Source: [Clostridium] scindens ATCC 35704
GTDB taxonomy: Bacteria > Bacillota > Clostridia > Lachnospirales > Lachnospiraceae
DNA: 64,000 bases
NCBI RefSeq assembly: GCF_004295125.1
Contig: NZ_CP036170.1
Location: 1,979,501-2,043,500 of the forward strand
Direction: 5' to 3'
The notes below the pieces were generated by a model that was not told the origin of the DNA, did not search any database, and saw only the letters and a list, made by a program, of their open reading frames with translations. The position numbers were made by a program, and so were the translations under genes. Below, piece after piece: positions 47,576 through 55,311 of the stretch; position 1 is the first letter of the stretch; each line of letters opens with the position of its first letter.

Positions 47576-47950
47576 ATGGAACATATCAAAGTGAACAGCG
47601 TATCAGAGGCATGGAGGGCAGCAGCAAGGATTTTCCCGACAGATTATGAAATGAATGAGGAGAGCAGCAAACGGGCGGGTTATCCAATATATGAGACAAC
47701 ATCGACAGACGAGCGTTTTTTCGGATTTCACATTTCAGACCTAAACACAAGGCTAGAGGTAAACATGGGAAACGAAACGGTGACGATTTGGATTGAGGAG
47801 GACGCATTTGAAATTGTAGTCAAAGGACTGACTGAGGAGGAAAAAGAAAGCCTCAAGGAAGTTGTTGACAAGGAAATCCGAAGAATCAAATACCGGAGAC
47901 ATAAGGCTGAAACCTCAAATCTCCGGTATGTGATAGACCTAAATTCATAG
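47576..47950 (+). CDS. phage hypothetical protein
   Basis: 124 residues, AGGAGGGAAAC before ATG. MEHIKVNSVSEAWRAAARIF, then beta-rich sequence (RLEVNMGNETVTIWIEEDAF) and a basic tail (KEIRRIKYRRHKAETS). Family not recognised. Confidence 0.7.
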   Translation: MEHIKVNSVSEAWRAAARIFPTDYEMNEESSKRAGYPIYETTSTDERFFGFHISDLNTRLEVNMGNETVTIWIEEDAFEIVVKGLTEEEKESLKEVVDKEIRRIKYRRHKAETSNLRYVIDLNS

Positions 47951-48211
47951 CAAATTAGAACTCATGTGAACAGCGGTTGCAATTTGCTCATTGAGTTCGG
48001 ATTCGTTTTCGGGTGCATAGATGTTATCAAATTCTATGCACTCCGAAGAATCGAAAGCACAAAGAGAGAGTTCTGCGGGAACGGGTTCTCCACCGTCTGA
48101 ATCGTCAAGAGGCTCAAGAATGGAAAGTTGCACATATTGTTTTCCGGTACGACGAGCATCTTGAACGAGAGAGCGGAGTTCTGAAATGCTAACAATGATT
48201 GAATCTCTCAT
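47945..48211 (-). CDS. phage hypothetical protein on the opposite strand
   Basis: 88 residues with AGGAGGTGA before the ATG. MRDSIIVSISELRSLVQDAR and RTGKQYVQLSILEPLDDSDG: beta-alpha composition, acidic. It overlaps the end of the preceding gene by 6 bases on the other strand. Not recognised. RTGKQYVQL is reminiscent of the TGQKYIGVM start of the protein at 57948, so the two might be distant paralogues. Confidence 0.65.
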   Translation of the reverse strand: MRDSIIVSISELRSLVQDARRTGKQYVQLSILEPLDDSDGGEPVPAELSLCAFDSSECIEFDNIYAPENESELNEQIATAVHMSSNLL

Positions 48212-48260
48212 GAAATCACCTCCTTGTATTGATTATACAATGCAGGACGGAAAAATAAAA

Positions 48261-48325
48261 GCCGAAACGGGGCAGCAGTCGCCCCGTCAGCGTCCGGATG
48301 GCGACCGACGCTCTGACGATGGCAA
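48261..48325 (+). ncRNA. candidate structured RNA, copy A
   Basis: Stem 1 is ACGGGGC (48267-48273), loop AGCAGTC, GCCCCGT (48281-48287). Stem 2 is AGCGTC (48289-48294), loop containing GGATGGCGACC, GACGCT (48307-48312), followed by CTGACGATGGCA. A second copy with compensating changes lies at 48829-48890. Strand is assumed from the flanking genes. Confidence 0.5.
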
Positions 48326-48508
48326 GCCGAAAGACAGCGTCGGAATACCGTGAGAAACATGGCAGCGGGTGAACTTGCTAAAAGGTTCATAGTTGGATGA
48401 CAGGTTTTCGGTGACTTTTTAAGGTGAAAAGACACAACACGGTAAATTCAGCCGGAACAGAGGCGAGGTCATGAACAGACCGAGAGAGCCTCCACAGGAG
48501 GAAACAGG
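48326..48508. other. non-coding stretch after RNA copy A
   Basis: No reading frame with a ribosome site was found. The stretch carries a repeat-like piece (CGAAAGACAGCGTCGG) and leads into the ribosome site of the gene at 48509. Confidence 0.4.
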
Positions 48509-48826
48509 ATGCAGGAAATGAAATATTTCAACGAGGGAAATGATTGCGACATCTGCAAAAACCAACTCATGACAGGACGAGACGGAACGGTCGAGGATTG
48601 CAGGAGGAGACAGAATGGGTTGTCATGCAGATTCGAGGAGCGTGACATTCGGACATGTCCGGTGTGCGAACATGAGGTTGATCGTGAGGATATGTATTTC
48701 ACAAAGGATTGTCATGGAATCCCGTTCAGACTGGTGTGCGACAGATGCTATCAGAGAATCATGTCAAAAGGATATGACGGGGAATATTACACAGAGGCAG
48801 ACGAACAGATTGAGGATGACTATTGA
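48509..48826 (+). CDS. phage zinc-finger-like protein
   Basis: 105 residues, CAGGAGGAAAC before the ATG. Cysteine pairs: DCDICKNQ, a lone pair in VEDCRRRQNGLSCRF, CPVCEHEV and VCDRCYQRI. Several CxxC knuckles imply one or two zinc ribbons. It may bind DNA or a host protein. Not assigned to a known family. Confidence 0.7.
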   Translation: MQEMKYFNEGNDCDICKNQLMTGRDGTVEDCRRRQNGLSCRFEERDIRTCPVCEHEVDREDMYFTKDCHGIPFRLVCDRCYQRIMSKGYDGEYYTEADEQIEDDY

Positions 48827-48828
48827 GA

Positions 48829-48890
48829 GCCGAAACGGGCAACAGTCGCCCGTCTGTGTGGGATGACCGCCCACGCATTGACAAGGCAGG
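48829..48890 (+). ncRNA. candidate structured RNA, copy B
   Basis: Stem 1 is ACGGGC (48835-48840), loop AACAGTC, GCCCGT (48848-48853). Stem 2 is TGTGTGGG (48855-48862), loop ATGACCG, CCCACGCA (48870-48877), followed by TTGACAAGGCA. It starts with the same GCCGAAACGGG as copy A; the stems differ but remain paired. It lies between two genes, 22 bases before the next start codon. Confidence 0.5.
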
Positions 48891-48911
48891 TCAGAACAGG
48901 AGGTCAGACGG

Positions 48912-49133
48912 ATGGAAGTCGGACGTATATTGCCAACCGAGGCAGCAGTCATATTGAATGTATCACCGCAATTCATCCGAATAGCGATGCAGCAAGGGAA
49001 ACTCCCTATCGGAACAGCGGTGCAGATGTCATCAATATGGACTTATCACATTTCGGAGAAACTGCTTGCAGATTATTCCGGAAAAGACATACAGGCAGAA
49101 CTTGAGAGAATCAGAGGAAAGAGAGGAGCGTGA
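48912..49133 (+). CDS. helix-turn-helix (excisionase/MerR-like) protein
   Basis: 73 residues, AGGAGGTCAG before ATG. ILPTEAAVILNVSPQFIRIA and MQQGKLPIGTAVQMSSIWTY resemble the winged helix of excisionase-type DNA-binding proteins (HTH_17). It may help excision or act as an early regulator. Confidence 0.75.
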   Translation: MEVGRILPTEAAVILNVSPQFIRIAMQQGKLPIGTAVQMSSIWTYHISEKLLADYSGKDIQAELERIRGKRGA

Positions 49134-49138
49134 CATAT

Positions 49139-49300
49139 ATGTCAAAGGATGAAAGAAAAGAAATGATTGAGAATATCGCAGAGCGGTTCACACAGATGGA
49201 TGACGTTGACAAGTCCTATATTGCCGGATATATGGCAGGAAAACAGGAGGAACGTCAGAAATGGGAGCAGCAGGGCAAGACAGCGGTTGCAACAGCGTAA
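49139..49300 (+). CDS. small acidic phage protein, unknown
   Basis: 53 residues from ATG 49139: MSKDERKEMIENIAERFTQM, DDVDKSYIAGYMAGKQEERQ, KWEQQGKTAVATA. AGGAGCGTGAC lies upstream. IAGYMAGKQEER is a common motif of short phage proteins near replication genes. Function unknown. Confidence 0.65.
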   Translation: MSKDERKEMIENIAERFTQMDDVDKSYIAGYMAGKQEERQKWEQQGKTAVATA

Positions 49301-49326
49301 AAACAGAACAGCAGGAGGAAAAGACA

Positions 49327-49890
49327 ATGGAAATCAATATTTTTAACACAAACAAAAAGTATGACGTAATTTATGCAGATCCCCCATGGCGGTATAACGA
49401 TAGGAAATGTAATGGAGCATGTGAACACCATTATGACACCATGACACTGGAAGAAATCAAGAAGTTACCAATCAAAGAGTTATGCGAAAAAGATTGTGTT
49501 TTGTTCTTGTGGACTACATATCCAATGTTGAAAGAGGCATTAGAAGTGATGGAGGCATGGGGATTCAAGTATAAAAGTATTGCATTTCAGTGGATAAAAT
49601 TGAACCGTAGCGGAAACGGAAAATTTTTCGGGTTAGGAAGATGGACACGAGGAAATACAGAGCCGTGTCTACTTGCAGTAAAAGGAAAACCGAGCAGAAA
49701 AAGCAACTCTGTGTCACAGTTGATTGAGTACCCATTGGGAAAACATTCAGCAAAACCGCCAATTACAAGAGACAAAATAAAAGAATTGATGGGAGAGGAG
49801 TGCAAATGTCTTGAATTATTCGCAAGAAATAATATTGAGGGTTGGGATTGTTGGGGAAATGAAGTTGGAAAGATGGATGAGGTGATTTGA
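49327..49890 (+). CDS. MT-A70-family adenine-N6 DNA methyltransferase
   Basis: 187 residues from ATG 49327 (AGGAGGAAAAG upstream; longer frame from 49261 overlaps the previous gene). Motif IV DPPW in YDVIYADPPWRYNDR, LFLWTTYPMLKEALEVMEAW, and a C-terminal motif ARNNIEGWDCWGNEVG. Such phage enzymes methylate adenines in their own DNA, often to evade host restriction. No cognate endonuclease is present. Confidence 0.92.
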   Translation: MEINIFNTNKKYDVIYADPPWRYNDRKCNGACEHHYDTMTLEEIKKLPIKELCEKDCVLFLWTTYPMLKEALEVMEAWGFKYKSIAFQWIKLNRSGNGKFFGLGRWTRGNTEPCLLAVKGKPSRKSNSVSQLIEYPLGKHSAKPPITRDKIKELMGEECKCLELFARNNIEGWDCWGNEVGKMDEVI

Positions 49891-49894
49891 AAAA

Positions 49895-50209
49895 ATGATA
49901 TACATTTGTTCACCGTATAAAGCGAAAGACGAGGAGACCTTACAACGCAATATTGAGTATGCGAGAGAACTGACAAGAGAGGCACTGCTGCGGGGCGAAA
50001 GTCCTGTGACAGTTCATCTATACATGACACAGTGTCTCAACGAGACAGAACAGCAGGAACGAGAACTAGGTCTTGCAGCAGGGAGAGAAATAATTCCGAG
50101 ATGCGATGCAGTGATGGTCGGTGTGAGACATGGGATTTCAGCAGGAATGAAAGCCGAGATTGATTTTGCGAGGAGGTGCGGAGTACCGGTTCAATACATT
50201 CAAGAGTGA
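49895..50209 (+). CDS. nucleoside deoxyribosyltransferase-like protein (DUF4406/DUF7768 type)
   Basis: 104 residues. MIYICSPYKAKDEETLQRNI and CDAVMVGVRHGISAGMKAEI, with HLYMTQCL between, match the small Rossmann-like family of phage proteins related to nucleoside 2-deoxyribosyltransferases. It may act on nucleotides; the catalytic activity is unproven. It starts 4 bases after the methyltransferase. Confidence 0.8.
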   Translation: MIYICSPYKAKDEETLQRNIEYARELTREALLRGESPVTVHLYMTQCLNETEQQERELGLAAGREIIPRCDAVMVGVRHGISAGMKAEIDFARRCGVPVQYIQE

Positions 50210-50246
50210 ATATGCAGAGCATGAGAAAAAAGAGCAAAAAGAAAGG

Positions 50247-50275
50247 AGACCGTTGCAGCGGTCTCCCGTTTAGCA
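50247..50275 (+). terminator. terminator between early gene blocks
   Basis: GGAGACCG-TTGCAG-CGGTCTCC followed by CGTTT. It separates the methyltransferase block from the replication block. Confidence 0.75.
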
Positions 50276-50359
50276 GTCTGTGTCAGACGCTTAAAACCTA
50301 AAAATATTATAGCAAATCTGACACCATATTGCAAGCATGAAAAAGCGGGGGGAAACCCC

Positions 50360-51379
50360 GTGATTCAAAGGGTTTCAGACCCTTTTGACGACCTTGTGAT
50401 GGATAGTAACAAGTCGTTGAAAAGTATATATAAGGGCAGCAGGAGGAACGGTGTCAGAATGGCAAAGAGAAAGAAAGGGATGACGTTCATCCCGTATGAC
50501 TATGAGGCAGCATACAACAAGAGCCTTGAGGATATGCACGAGTTCTTTGTTGAGCAGATGTTCAAGCAAGGGAAAAAGGTTGTATATGCACTCAAGGAGA
50601 TACGAGCAGGAGACCAGTTCGAGGTTGAGATATATCCACAGTTCAAGAAAATGGATGAAGTACCTCCGGAGGGTCGGAGTATCAAAAAGGACAATGACAA
50701 GGCTCAAAGGAATCTGAATGACAAGAACGCAAGGAAATATGTGGAGCGTCTTATCAATGAGAATTTCACGGACAGGGATTTGTGGCTCACGTTTACATAC
50801 GACAATGAGCATCTCCCTCCGGATGGAGACATCGACGCAGCAATCAAGAACGTGCAGAAATTTATCCGACGGGTGAATTATCAGAGAAAGAAAAGGGGTC
50901 TCCCGAACGCAAGATATGTCTATGTCACCGCCTACAATCCGACAGAGGAAATCCGGTGGCATCATCACATTGTCATGGATGGCGACATGGACATGGATGT
51001 GGTTGAGGGGTGTTGGAAACAGAGCAGCAGGAACGAGGTTCGGAGGCTGCAAAAGGACGAGAACGGTTTGACAGGAATGGCAAAGTATATCGTCGAGGAA
51101 AAGAACAGGGTGAAATCGGAGAAACGGTGGAACTCCTCACAGGGATTGAGAGACCCCGACATCAAGGTGGTTCATTCCAAGAGACCGACAGCGAAAGCCG
51201 GAGGATATAAGAAAATCGGAACATACGTCGAGACCATGAGAAAAGGACATGAGCAGGTTCGTGAGCAGATGTTGAAATGGTATCCGGATTTTGATTTCAC
51301 GGATGCGGGAATCTATTACAACGATTTCAACTCAATGTTCTACATACGGGCGAGAATGAGGAAACGGAGGCAGCAATGA
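50360..51379 (+). CDS. rolling-circle-type replication initiator (HUH endonuclease)
   Basis: 339 residues from GTG 50360; ATG 50398 and ATG 50460 (behind GCAGGAGGAACGG) are alternatives, and the last begins MAKRKKGMTFIPYDYE. Rep features: motif 1 DLWLTFTYDNEHLPPDGD, motif 2 IRWHHHIVMDGD (the two-His metal site), and motif 3 GLTGMAKYIVEEKNR with the nucleophile Tyr. It would nick the phage origin and start rolling-circle synthesis. This type is uncommon in integrating tailed phages; it pairs here with an SSB and partition proteins. Its own nick site is probably within or near the gene. Confidence 0.82.
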   Translation: MIQRVSDPFDDLVMDSNKSLKSIYKGSRRNGVRMAKRKKGMTFIPYDYEAAYNKSLEDMHEFFVEQMFKQGKKVVYALKEIRAGDQFEVEIYPQFKKMDEVPPEGRSIKKDNDKAQRNLNDKNARKYVERLINENFTDRDLWLTFTYDNEHLPPDGDIDAAIKNVQKFIRRVNYQRKKRGLPNARYVYVTAYNPTEEIRWHHHIVMDGDMDMDVVEGCWKQSSRNEVRRLQKDENGLTGMAKYIVEEKNRVKSEKRWNSSQGLRDPDIKVVHSKRPTAKAGGYKKIGTYVETMRKGHEQVREQMLKWYPDFDFTDAGIYYNDFNSMFYIRARMRKRRQQ

Positions 51380-52167
51380 AAGCAAAAAGAAAGAGAAGAA
51401 TGAGCAGGAGGAGACGGGAACGGACATATATTGCGGTGATGGTATTACTGGCGATCGCTGTGAGCATAGGTCTGACACGCTCTGTCATGCGAGATGACAA
51501 GGAATTTGAGGAGTATGAGCAGCAGTCGCAGGAGTTCAATGCACGGATGCAGAGAATCGACGAGAAAAGAGAGGCATCCGGACAAAATGCAATGCTTGAG
51601 CAGGTGCGAACATGGCAGCAGGAGCAGGACACAGAACCGGACAAGTATGTAGTATTCGACACCATGTCGGCAGACTGGGGAGGCGAGGAGGATGGATTCG
51701 TGCTCTATGAGATACCGGAGGAATACAGTCGGACAGGTGGCTATTTTCCGGAAAAGATGCAGGTATATACATATTGCGTCTGCAAGCAGTACGGGGTCAG
51801 ATATGACCTTGTGGTCGCTCTGATTGAGAAAGAATCCGGATATAAATTCGACAAGGTTGGTGATGATGGTCATTCTATCGGGTACATGCAGATATATGAG
51901 GAGTGCCACAGAGACAGGATGGAGCGTCTGAACGTCACAGACCTCACGAACCCATATCAGAACGTACTTGTCGGGATTGATTACCTGTCGGAACTGATTG
52001 AGAGATACGGAACGATTCAAGATGCACTTGCAGCGTATAACTACGGGGAGCAGGGAGCAAAACAACACCTATGGAAAAACGGAATCTATGTGTATGAGTA
52101 CAATCAGACCATCATGAGCCGGATGAAAGAAATTGAGGAGGAACTGGAGCAGGATGCAGGTGATTGA
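51376..52167 (+). CDS. membrane-anchored lytic transglycosylase (SLT domain)
   Basis: 263 residues. A very basic start (MKAKRKRRMSRRRRERTYIA), one membrane helix (VMVLLAIAVSIGLT), a helical linker, then the SLT domain: ALIEKESGYKFDKVGDDGHS with catalytic Glu, IGYMQIYEECH, and AALAAYNYGEQGA-like AYNYG. It cuts peptidoglycan. It lies in the replication block, far from tail or lysis genes, and resembles the transglycosylases of conjugative plasmids (VirB1 type). Confidence 0.87.
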   Translation: MKAKRKRRMSRRRRERTYIAVMVLLAIAVSIGLTRSVMRDDKEFEEYEQQSQEFNARMQRIDEKREASGQNAMLEQVRTWQQEQDTEPDKYVVFDTMSADWGGEEDGFVLYEIPEEYSRTGGYFPEKMQVYTYCVCKQYGVRYDLVVALIEKESGYKFDKVGDDGHSIGYMQIYEECHRDRMERLNVTDLTNPYQNVLVGIDYLSELIERYGTIQDALAAYNYGEQGAKQHLWKNGIYVYEYNQTIMSRMKEIEEELEQDAGD

Positions 52168-52306
52168 GAGGATTCTGCACATGTTGAGGGTCAAGGATTG
52201 CAGACATGTGTGTCTGTTCTGCGAATATTATGACATGTGCAAGCAGGAGACAGGCAGCAGGAAAGAGGTGAAAGAGAATGAACATGAGATATGCAATGAG
52301 AAGTGA
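52154..52306 (+). CDS. small cysteine-rich protein
   Basis: 50 residues from ATG 52154 overlapping the end of the transglycosylase gene: MQVIERILHMLRVKDCRHVC, LFCEYYDMCKQETGSRKEVK. The set CRHVCLFCEYYDMC resembles a compact zinc finger. It overlaps the start of the next gene. Function unknown. Confidence 0.6.
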   Translation: MQVIERILHMLRVKDCRHVCLFCEYYDMCKQETGSRKEVKENEHEICNEK

Positions 52307-52787
52307 GGACACAGAGCAAATCAACGTCGTGTCATGGGCGAACTGGAACATGAACCGTTATCCGGAATTGAAATGGTTGCATCATGTACCGAACGGAGGT
52401 AGCAGGAACAAGCAGGAGGCGGTCAAACTCAAACAGATGGGTGTCAAGGCGGGGGTATCTGATTTATGCCTCCCGTACCCGAAAGGACTGTACTGCGGAC
52501 TGTACATCGAGATGAAATTCGGTGATAACAGGCAGCAGGAGACACAAAAAGAGTTTCTTGCGGACATGGCAGCAGCAGGACATTTTGTCGCAACCTGTTA
52601 TTCAGCAGAGGAGGCGGTCAAGGTTATCGAGGAATACTGCGAATTGATGAATCACAAAATGGGAGATAGTGAAATTGTCATACCACTGGAAAACAGAGAG
52701 GCATTAAGAAATATAACAATGAGCATCCCGAACAACAGCATCCTCAAGAACGGGGAAATCAAAGAGAGCAAACCGAGAAAGAAATGA
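52278..52787 (+). CDS. VRR-NUC domain nuclease
   Basis: 169 residues. SEDTEQINVVSWANWNMNRY, HHVPNGGSRNKQEAVKLKQM, GVKAGVSDLCLPYPKGLYCG and LYIEMKFGDNRQQETQKEFL contain the VRR-NUC signature (Glu, GxxPGxPDL-like, ExK). It probably cuts branched DNA during phage replication. It starts inside the preceding small gene. Confidence 0.9.
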   Translation: MNMRYAMRSEDTEQINVVSWANWNMNRYPELKWLHHVPNGGSRNKQEAVKLKQMGVKAGVSDLCLPYPKGLYCGLYIEMKFGDNRQQETQKEFLADMAAAGHFVATCYSAEEAVKVIEEYCELMNHKMGDSEIVIPLENREALRNITMSIPNNSILKNGEIKESKPRKK

Positions 52788-52801
52788 GGAGGTGCAGCAG
52801 G

Positions 52802-53086
52802 ATGACGGTCAAGGATATTATGACGTTGCTTGAAAGTCCGGACAGGGTTCGGGTCATCAAGGACGGTGAGGAGATATACAACCAGTATTTTGCAAACATG
52901 GAGGTTGACAAGGACATCGTCGCACAGATAGGAGATGCAGAGGTCAAGAGATTCCGGGCAATTCCGGAGATCACTCACAGGAAATACAAGGAACGGGGTC
53001 TCATTGCACCGATGAAACCGGAGGAAACACCGGACTATTCTTTCAGAGATTTGCAGATGTGTTTGTATCTTACAATCACGATATAG
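52802..53086 (+). CDS. phage hypothetical protein
   Basis: 94 residues from ATG 52802 (AGGAGGTGCAGC upstream; ATG 52784 is a weaker alternative). MTVKDIMTLLESPDRVRVIK, then IAQIGDAEVKRF-like beta sequence. It resembles the short beta-rich accessory proteins of phage replication modules; no family assigned. Confidence 0.65.
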   Translation: MTVKDIMTLLESPDRVRVIKDGEEIYNQYFANMEVDKDIVAQIGDAEVKRFRAIPEITHRKYKERGLIAPMKPEETPDYSFRDLQMCLYLTITI

Positions 53087-53101
53087 CAGGGAGGTGAGGA
53101 C

Positions 53102-53242
53102 ATGAGGAAAATCATCATTGTGGCAGCAGTCGTCGTCATAGCACTGGGAGCAGGGTTCACATATACACTCTACAAGGTGGGAGAGGGGATGCACCTGCAC
53201 CGCTGCGGATGGAGACAGCCGGACGACAGAGGTTTCATGTAA
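53102..53242 (+). CDS. single-helix membrane peptide
   Basis: 46 residues from ATG 53102 (GGGAGGTGAGG upstream): MRKIIIVAAVVVIALGAGFT, then YTLYKVGEGMHLHRCGWRQP. One N-terminal membrane helix and a short polar tail. Function unknown. Confidence 0.6.
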   Translation: MRKIIIVAAVVVIALGAGFTYTLYKVGEGMHLHRCGWRQPDDRGFM

Positions 53243-53276
53243 CAGGTAACAAGAGGATAACAGGAGGAACAGAAAA

Positions 53277-54056
53277 ATGAGAATTATTGCAGTTATGTCA
53301 CCGAAAGGTGGAATCGGAAAGACAACGACATCGGATGCAATCGCCTACATGTTGGGAGAGGAGCAGGAGAAACGTGTTCTCATTCTCGACGGAGACCCGC
53401 AGGGCGATACATCCAAGACATTCGAGGCATACGAGCCGGAGGGAACAGGAATGAGCGAACTGCTTGAGCGTCATGTGAGCGTGGGCGGGTCATACCGGAC
53501 AACGGACTTGATAAGACCCACACAGTACAGCCACATTGACATCATTCCTGCAAACGGGTATCTCATGCAGACAGACATGAAACTGCTGCTCAAGCAGGAG
53601 GCAAATCAAGTCACGAGGCTGCGGGATGCACTGGAGGAAATATCCGAGGCATACGACTATTGCATTTGTGATTGTGGTCGTCTGCTTGATATGGTGGTCA
53701 TCAACATTCTACTGGCAGCAGAACTCGTCATTGCACCCGTAAAGGTCGGAGGATATGAAAACGAGGCGATTCACAATTTGCAGGAGCAGGTTGACGACCT
53801 GCGGGAAATCAATCCGGAACTCCGAATCAAAGGTCTTGTGACCATGAGACAGAAAAACAAGACATCACTGGATTTCGAGGAGTGGATGAAAACCAGTTCC
53901 GGATTTGACATGTTCGTCACACCGATTCGTCGGTCGATTGTAGCGGAAAAGGCATCCATGAGAATGGCAGTCCTCCCGCAGTTTTCAAAGAACTGCATCG
54001 TGTCACAGGACTATCGCAATGTGGTTCATGAATTACTCAAGGAAATGGAGGGGTAG
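53277..54056 (+). CDS. parA: ParA-family partition ATPase
   Basis: 259 residues. Deviant Walker A SPKGGIGKTTTSDA (residues 7-20), Walker A' ILDGDPQGDTSKTF, Walker B YDYCICDCGRLLDMV. Soj/ParA family without an N-terminal DNA-binding domain. It would segregate an extrachromosomal form, together with the ParB-like protein 2 kb on. GGAGGAAC precedes the start. Upstream at 53237-53270 the sequence has AACAGG repeats (AACAGGTAACA, ATAACAGGAGG) that could be a regulatory or parS-type site. Confidence 0.93.
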   Translation: MRIIAVMSPKGGIGKTTTSDAIAYMLGEEQEKRVLILDGDPQGDTSKTFEAYEPEGTGMSELLERHVSVGGSYRTTDLIRPTQYSHIDIIPANGYLMQTDMKLLLKQEANQVTRLRDALEEISEAYDYCICDCGRLLDMVVINILLAAELVIAPVKVGGYENEAIHNLQEQVDDLREINPELRIKGLVTMRQKNKTSLDFEEWMKTSSGFDMFVTPIRRSIVAEKASMRMAVLPQFSKNCIVSQDYRNVVHELLKEMEG

Positions 54057-54058
54057 AC

Positions 54059-54337
54059 ATGGCAGGAATGAGAGCGGTGCATAAAAAGAACGGAACAACA
54101 TTCAAGTATAGCGGAGATTTGAAAGAGACCATCGAAAAAGCAGAAAAAGAATTGAAAGAGAAAGAGGGAACAACGCAATGGCTTTTTCTTAAATGGCAGT
54201 ACGACAATGCACGGAAAGCGTTTGAGAAGTACAACCGCAGACTGGAAGATTTGAAAGATTTCATAAAACTGGCAAAAGAAGAACTTGCAAAAAGAGAGGA
54301 GGCAGCAGGACATGGGCGAGACAATACAAATCCTTGA
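54059..54337 (+). CDS. coiled-coil phage protein
   Basis: 92 residues, strongly helical and charged (DLKETIEKAEKELKEKEGTT, RRLEDLKDFIKLAKEELAKR). It starts 2 bases after parA and overlaps the methyltransferase gene. Unknown function; the position suggests a partner of ParA. Confidence 0.65.
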   Translation: MAGMRAVHKKNGTTFKYSGDLKETIEKAEKELKEKEGTTQWLFLKWQYDNARKAFEKYNRRLEDLKDFIKLAKEELAKREEAAGHGRDNTNP

Positions 54338-55286
54338 ATTGTTCGGAGGAATTGGTTCGCCTCGATGTGCCTTGAGAAATTTGAACATCCAAACAAAAGC
54401 AATCGACTATGTGGAGATCAATGAAAAAGCAGTCCGGTCATACAATTCGATGTTCCGTGAGGAATTAGAATATAAAACACAGACGGTCGTCGGATGGAAT
54501 CTGAAACCGGATATTTTGATTCATGGTTCGCCTTGTCAAGACATGAGCATCGCAGGACATCAAGGGAAAGCGACGGGAGACGGAAGAATCAACAGAGGGA
54601 AAGGTTCAGACGAGGGGAGCGGAACACGTTCCTCTCTCATGTGGGAGACAATACATATCATTGAGAATATGGGAGAATGGCGACCTCGTTATGTGATATG
54701 GGAAAACGTGAAGAATGTGAAATCAAAGTACATGAGACCGAATTTCGACAGATATATGGTCGAGATGGAAAAACTGGGGTACACGAATAATTATGCGGTT
54801 TTAGATGCAAGAGAGTTCGGATTGCCACAGGCGAGAGAAAGAGTGTTCACGATTTCTGTTCTGAATGGTGAAAAATTTGAGTTCGATGACCTCATAAGGA
54901 CACCGATGCGAAACCTGCAAGAGTTCCTTGAGGATGACGTTCCGGACATCTACGATGTGACACAACCGTCCGTCCTTGCATGTATCGGAGAAAAAGGAAT
55001 CCGGAGAGCGACGGTCATCAAAGATTGTGCATATACAATCACAACAAGGCAAGACCGGACACCTGCACAGGTCATCGACCGAGGAGATGGACGGTATCGG
55101 TATTTGACAGAGCGTGAGTGTTGGAGATTGATGGGATATACAGACGAGGATTTTGACAGGGCGAAAGCAGTTCAAGAGAGAAACGGGAAATATTACAAGG
55201 CTTTATATGACCAAGCAGGGAACAGCATCGCAGTTCCGATATTTGAGAGCATATTCAGAAAGATAATTTTGCAGGAGGTCGCATGA
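54312..55286 (+). CDS. DNA cytosine-5 methyltransferase
   Basis: 324 residues from ATG 54312 (GAGGAGGCAGC upstream). Motif I ILELFGGIGSPRCALRNLNI, motif IV GSPCQDMSIAGHQGKA, motif VI WENVKNVKSK, motif VIII QARERVFTISVLNG, and C-terminal motifs RYLTERECWRLMGY and QAGNSIAVPIFESI. It is the second methyltransferase of the prophage, with no restriction endonuclease. It probably guards phage DNA against host restriction. Confidence 0.95.
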   Translation: MGETIQILELFGGIGSPRCALRNLNIQTKAIDYVEINEKAVRSYNSMFREELEYKTQTVVGWNLKPDILIHGSPCQDMSIAGHQGKATGDGRINRGKGSDEGSGTRSSLMWETIHIIENMGEWRPRYVIWENVKNVKSKYMRPNFDRYMVEMEKLGYTNNYAVLDAREFGLPQARERVFTISVLNGEKFEFDDLIRTPMRNLQEFLEDDVPDIYDVTQPSVLACIGEKGIRRATVIKDCAYTITTRQDRTPAQVIDRGDGRYRYLTERECWRLMGYTDEDFDRAKAVQERNGKYYKALYDQAGNSIAVPIFESIFRKIILQEVA

Positions 55287-55311
55287 GAGCGACAGAAAGA
55301 GAGGATTGAAC

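Noticed and set aside
50341-50362. Hairpin GCGGGG...CCCCG before the Rep gene as a terminator
   Set aside because: No T run follows, and the G-run may simply be the ribosome site of the GTG start at 50360.
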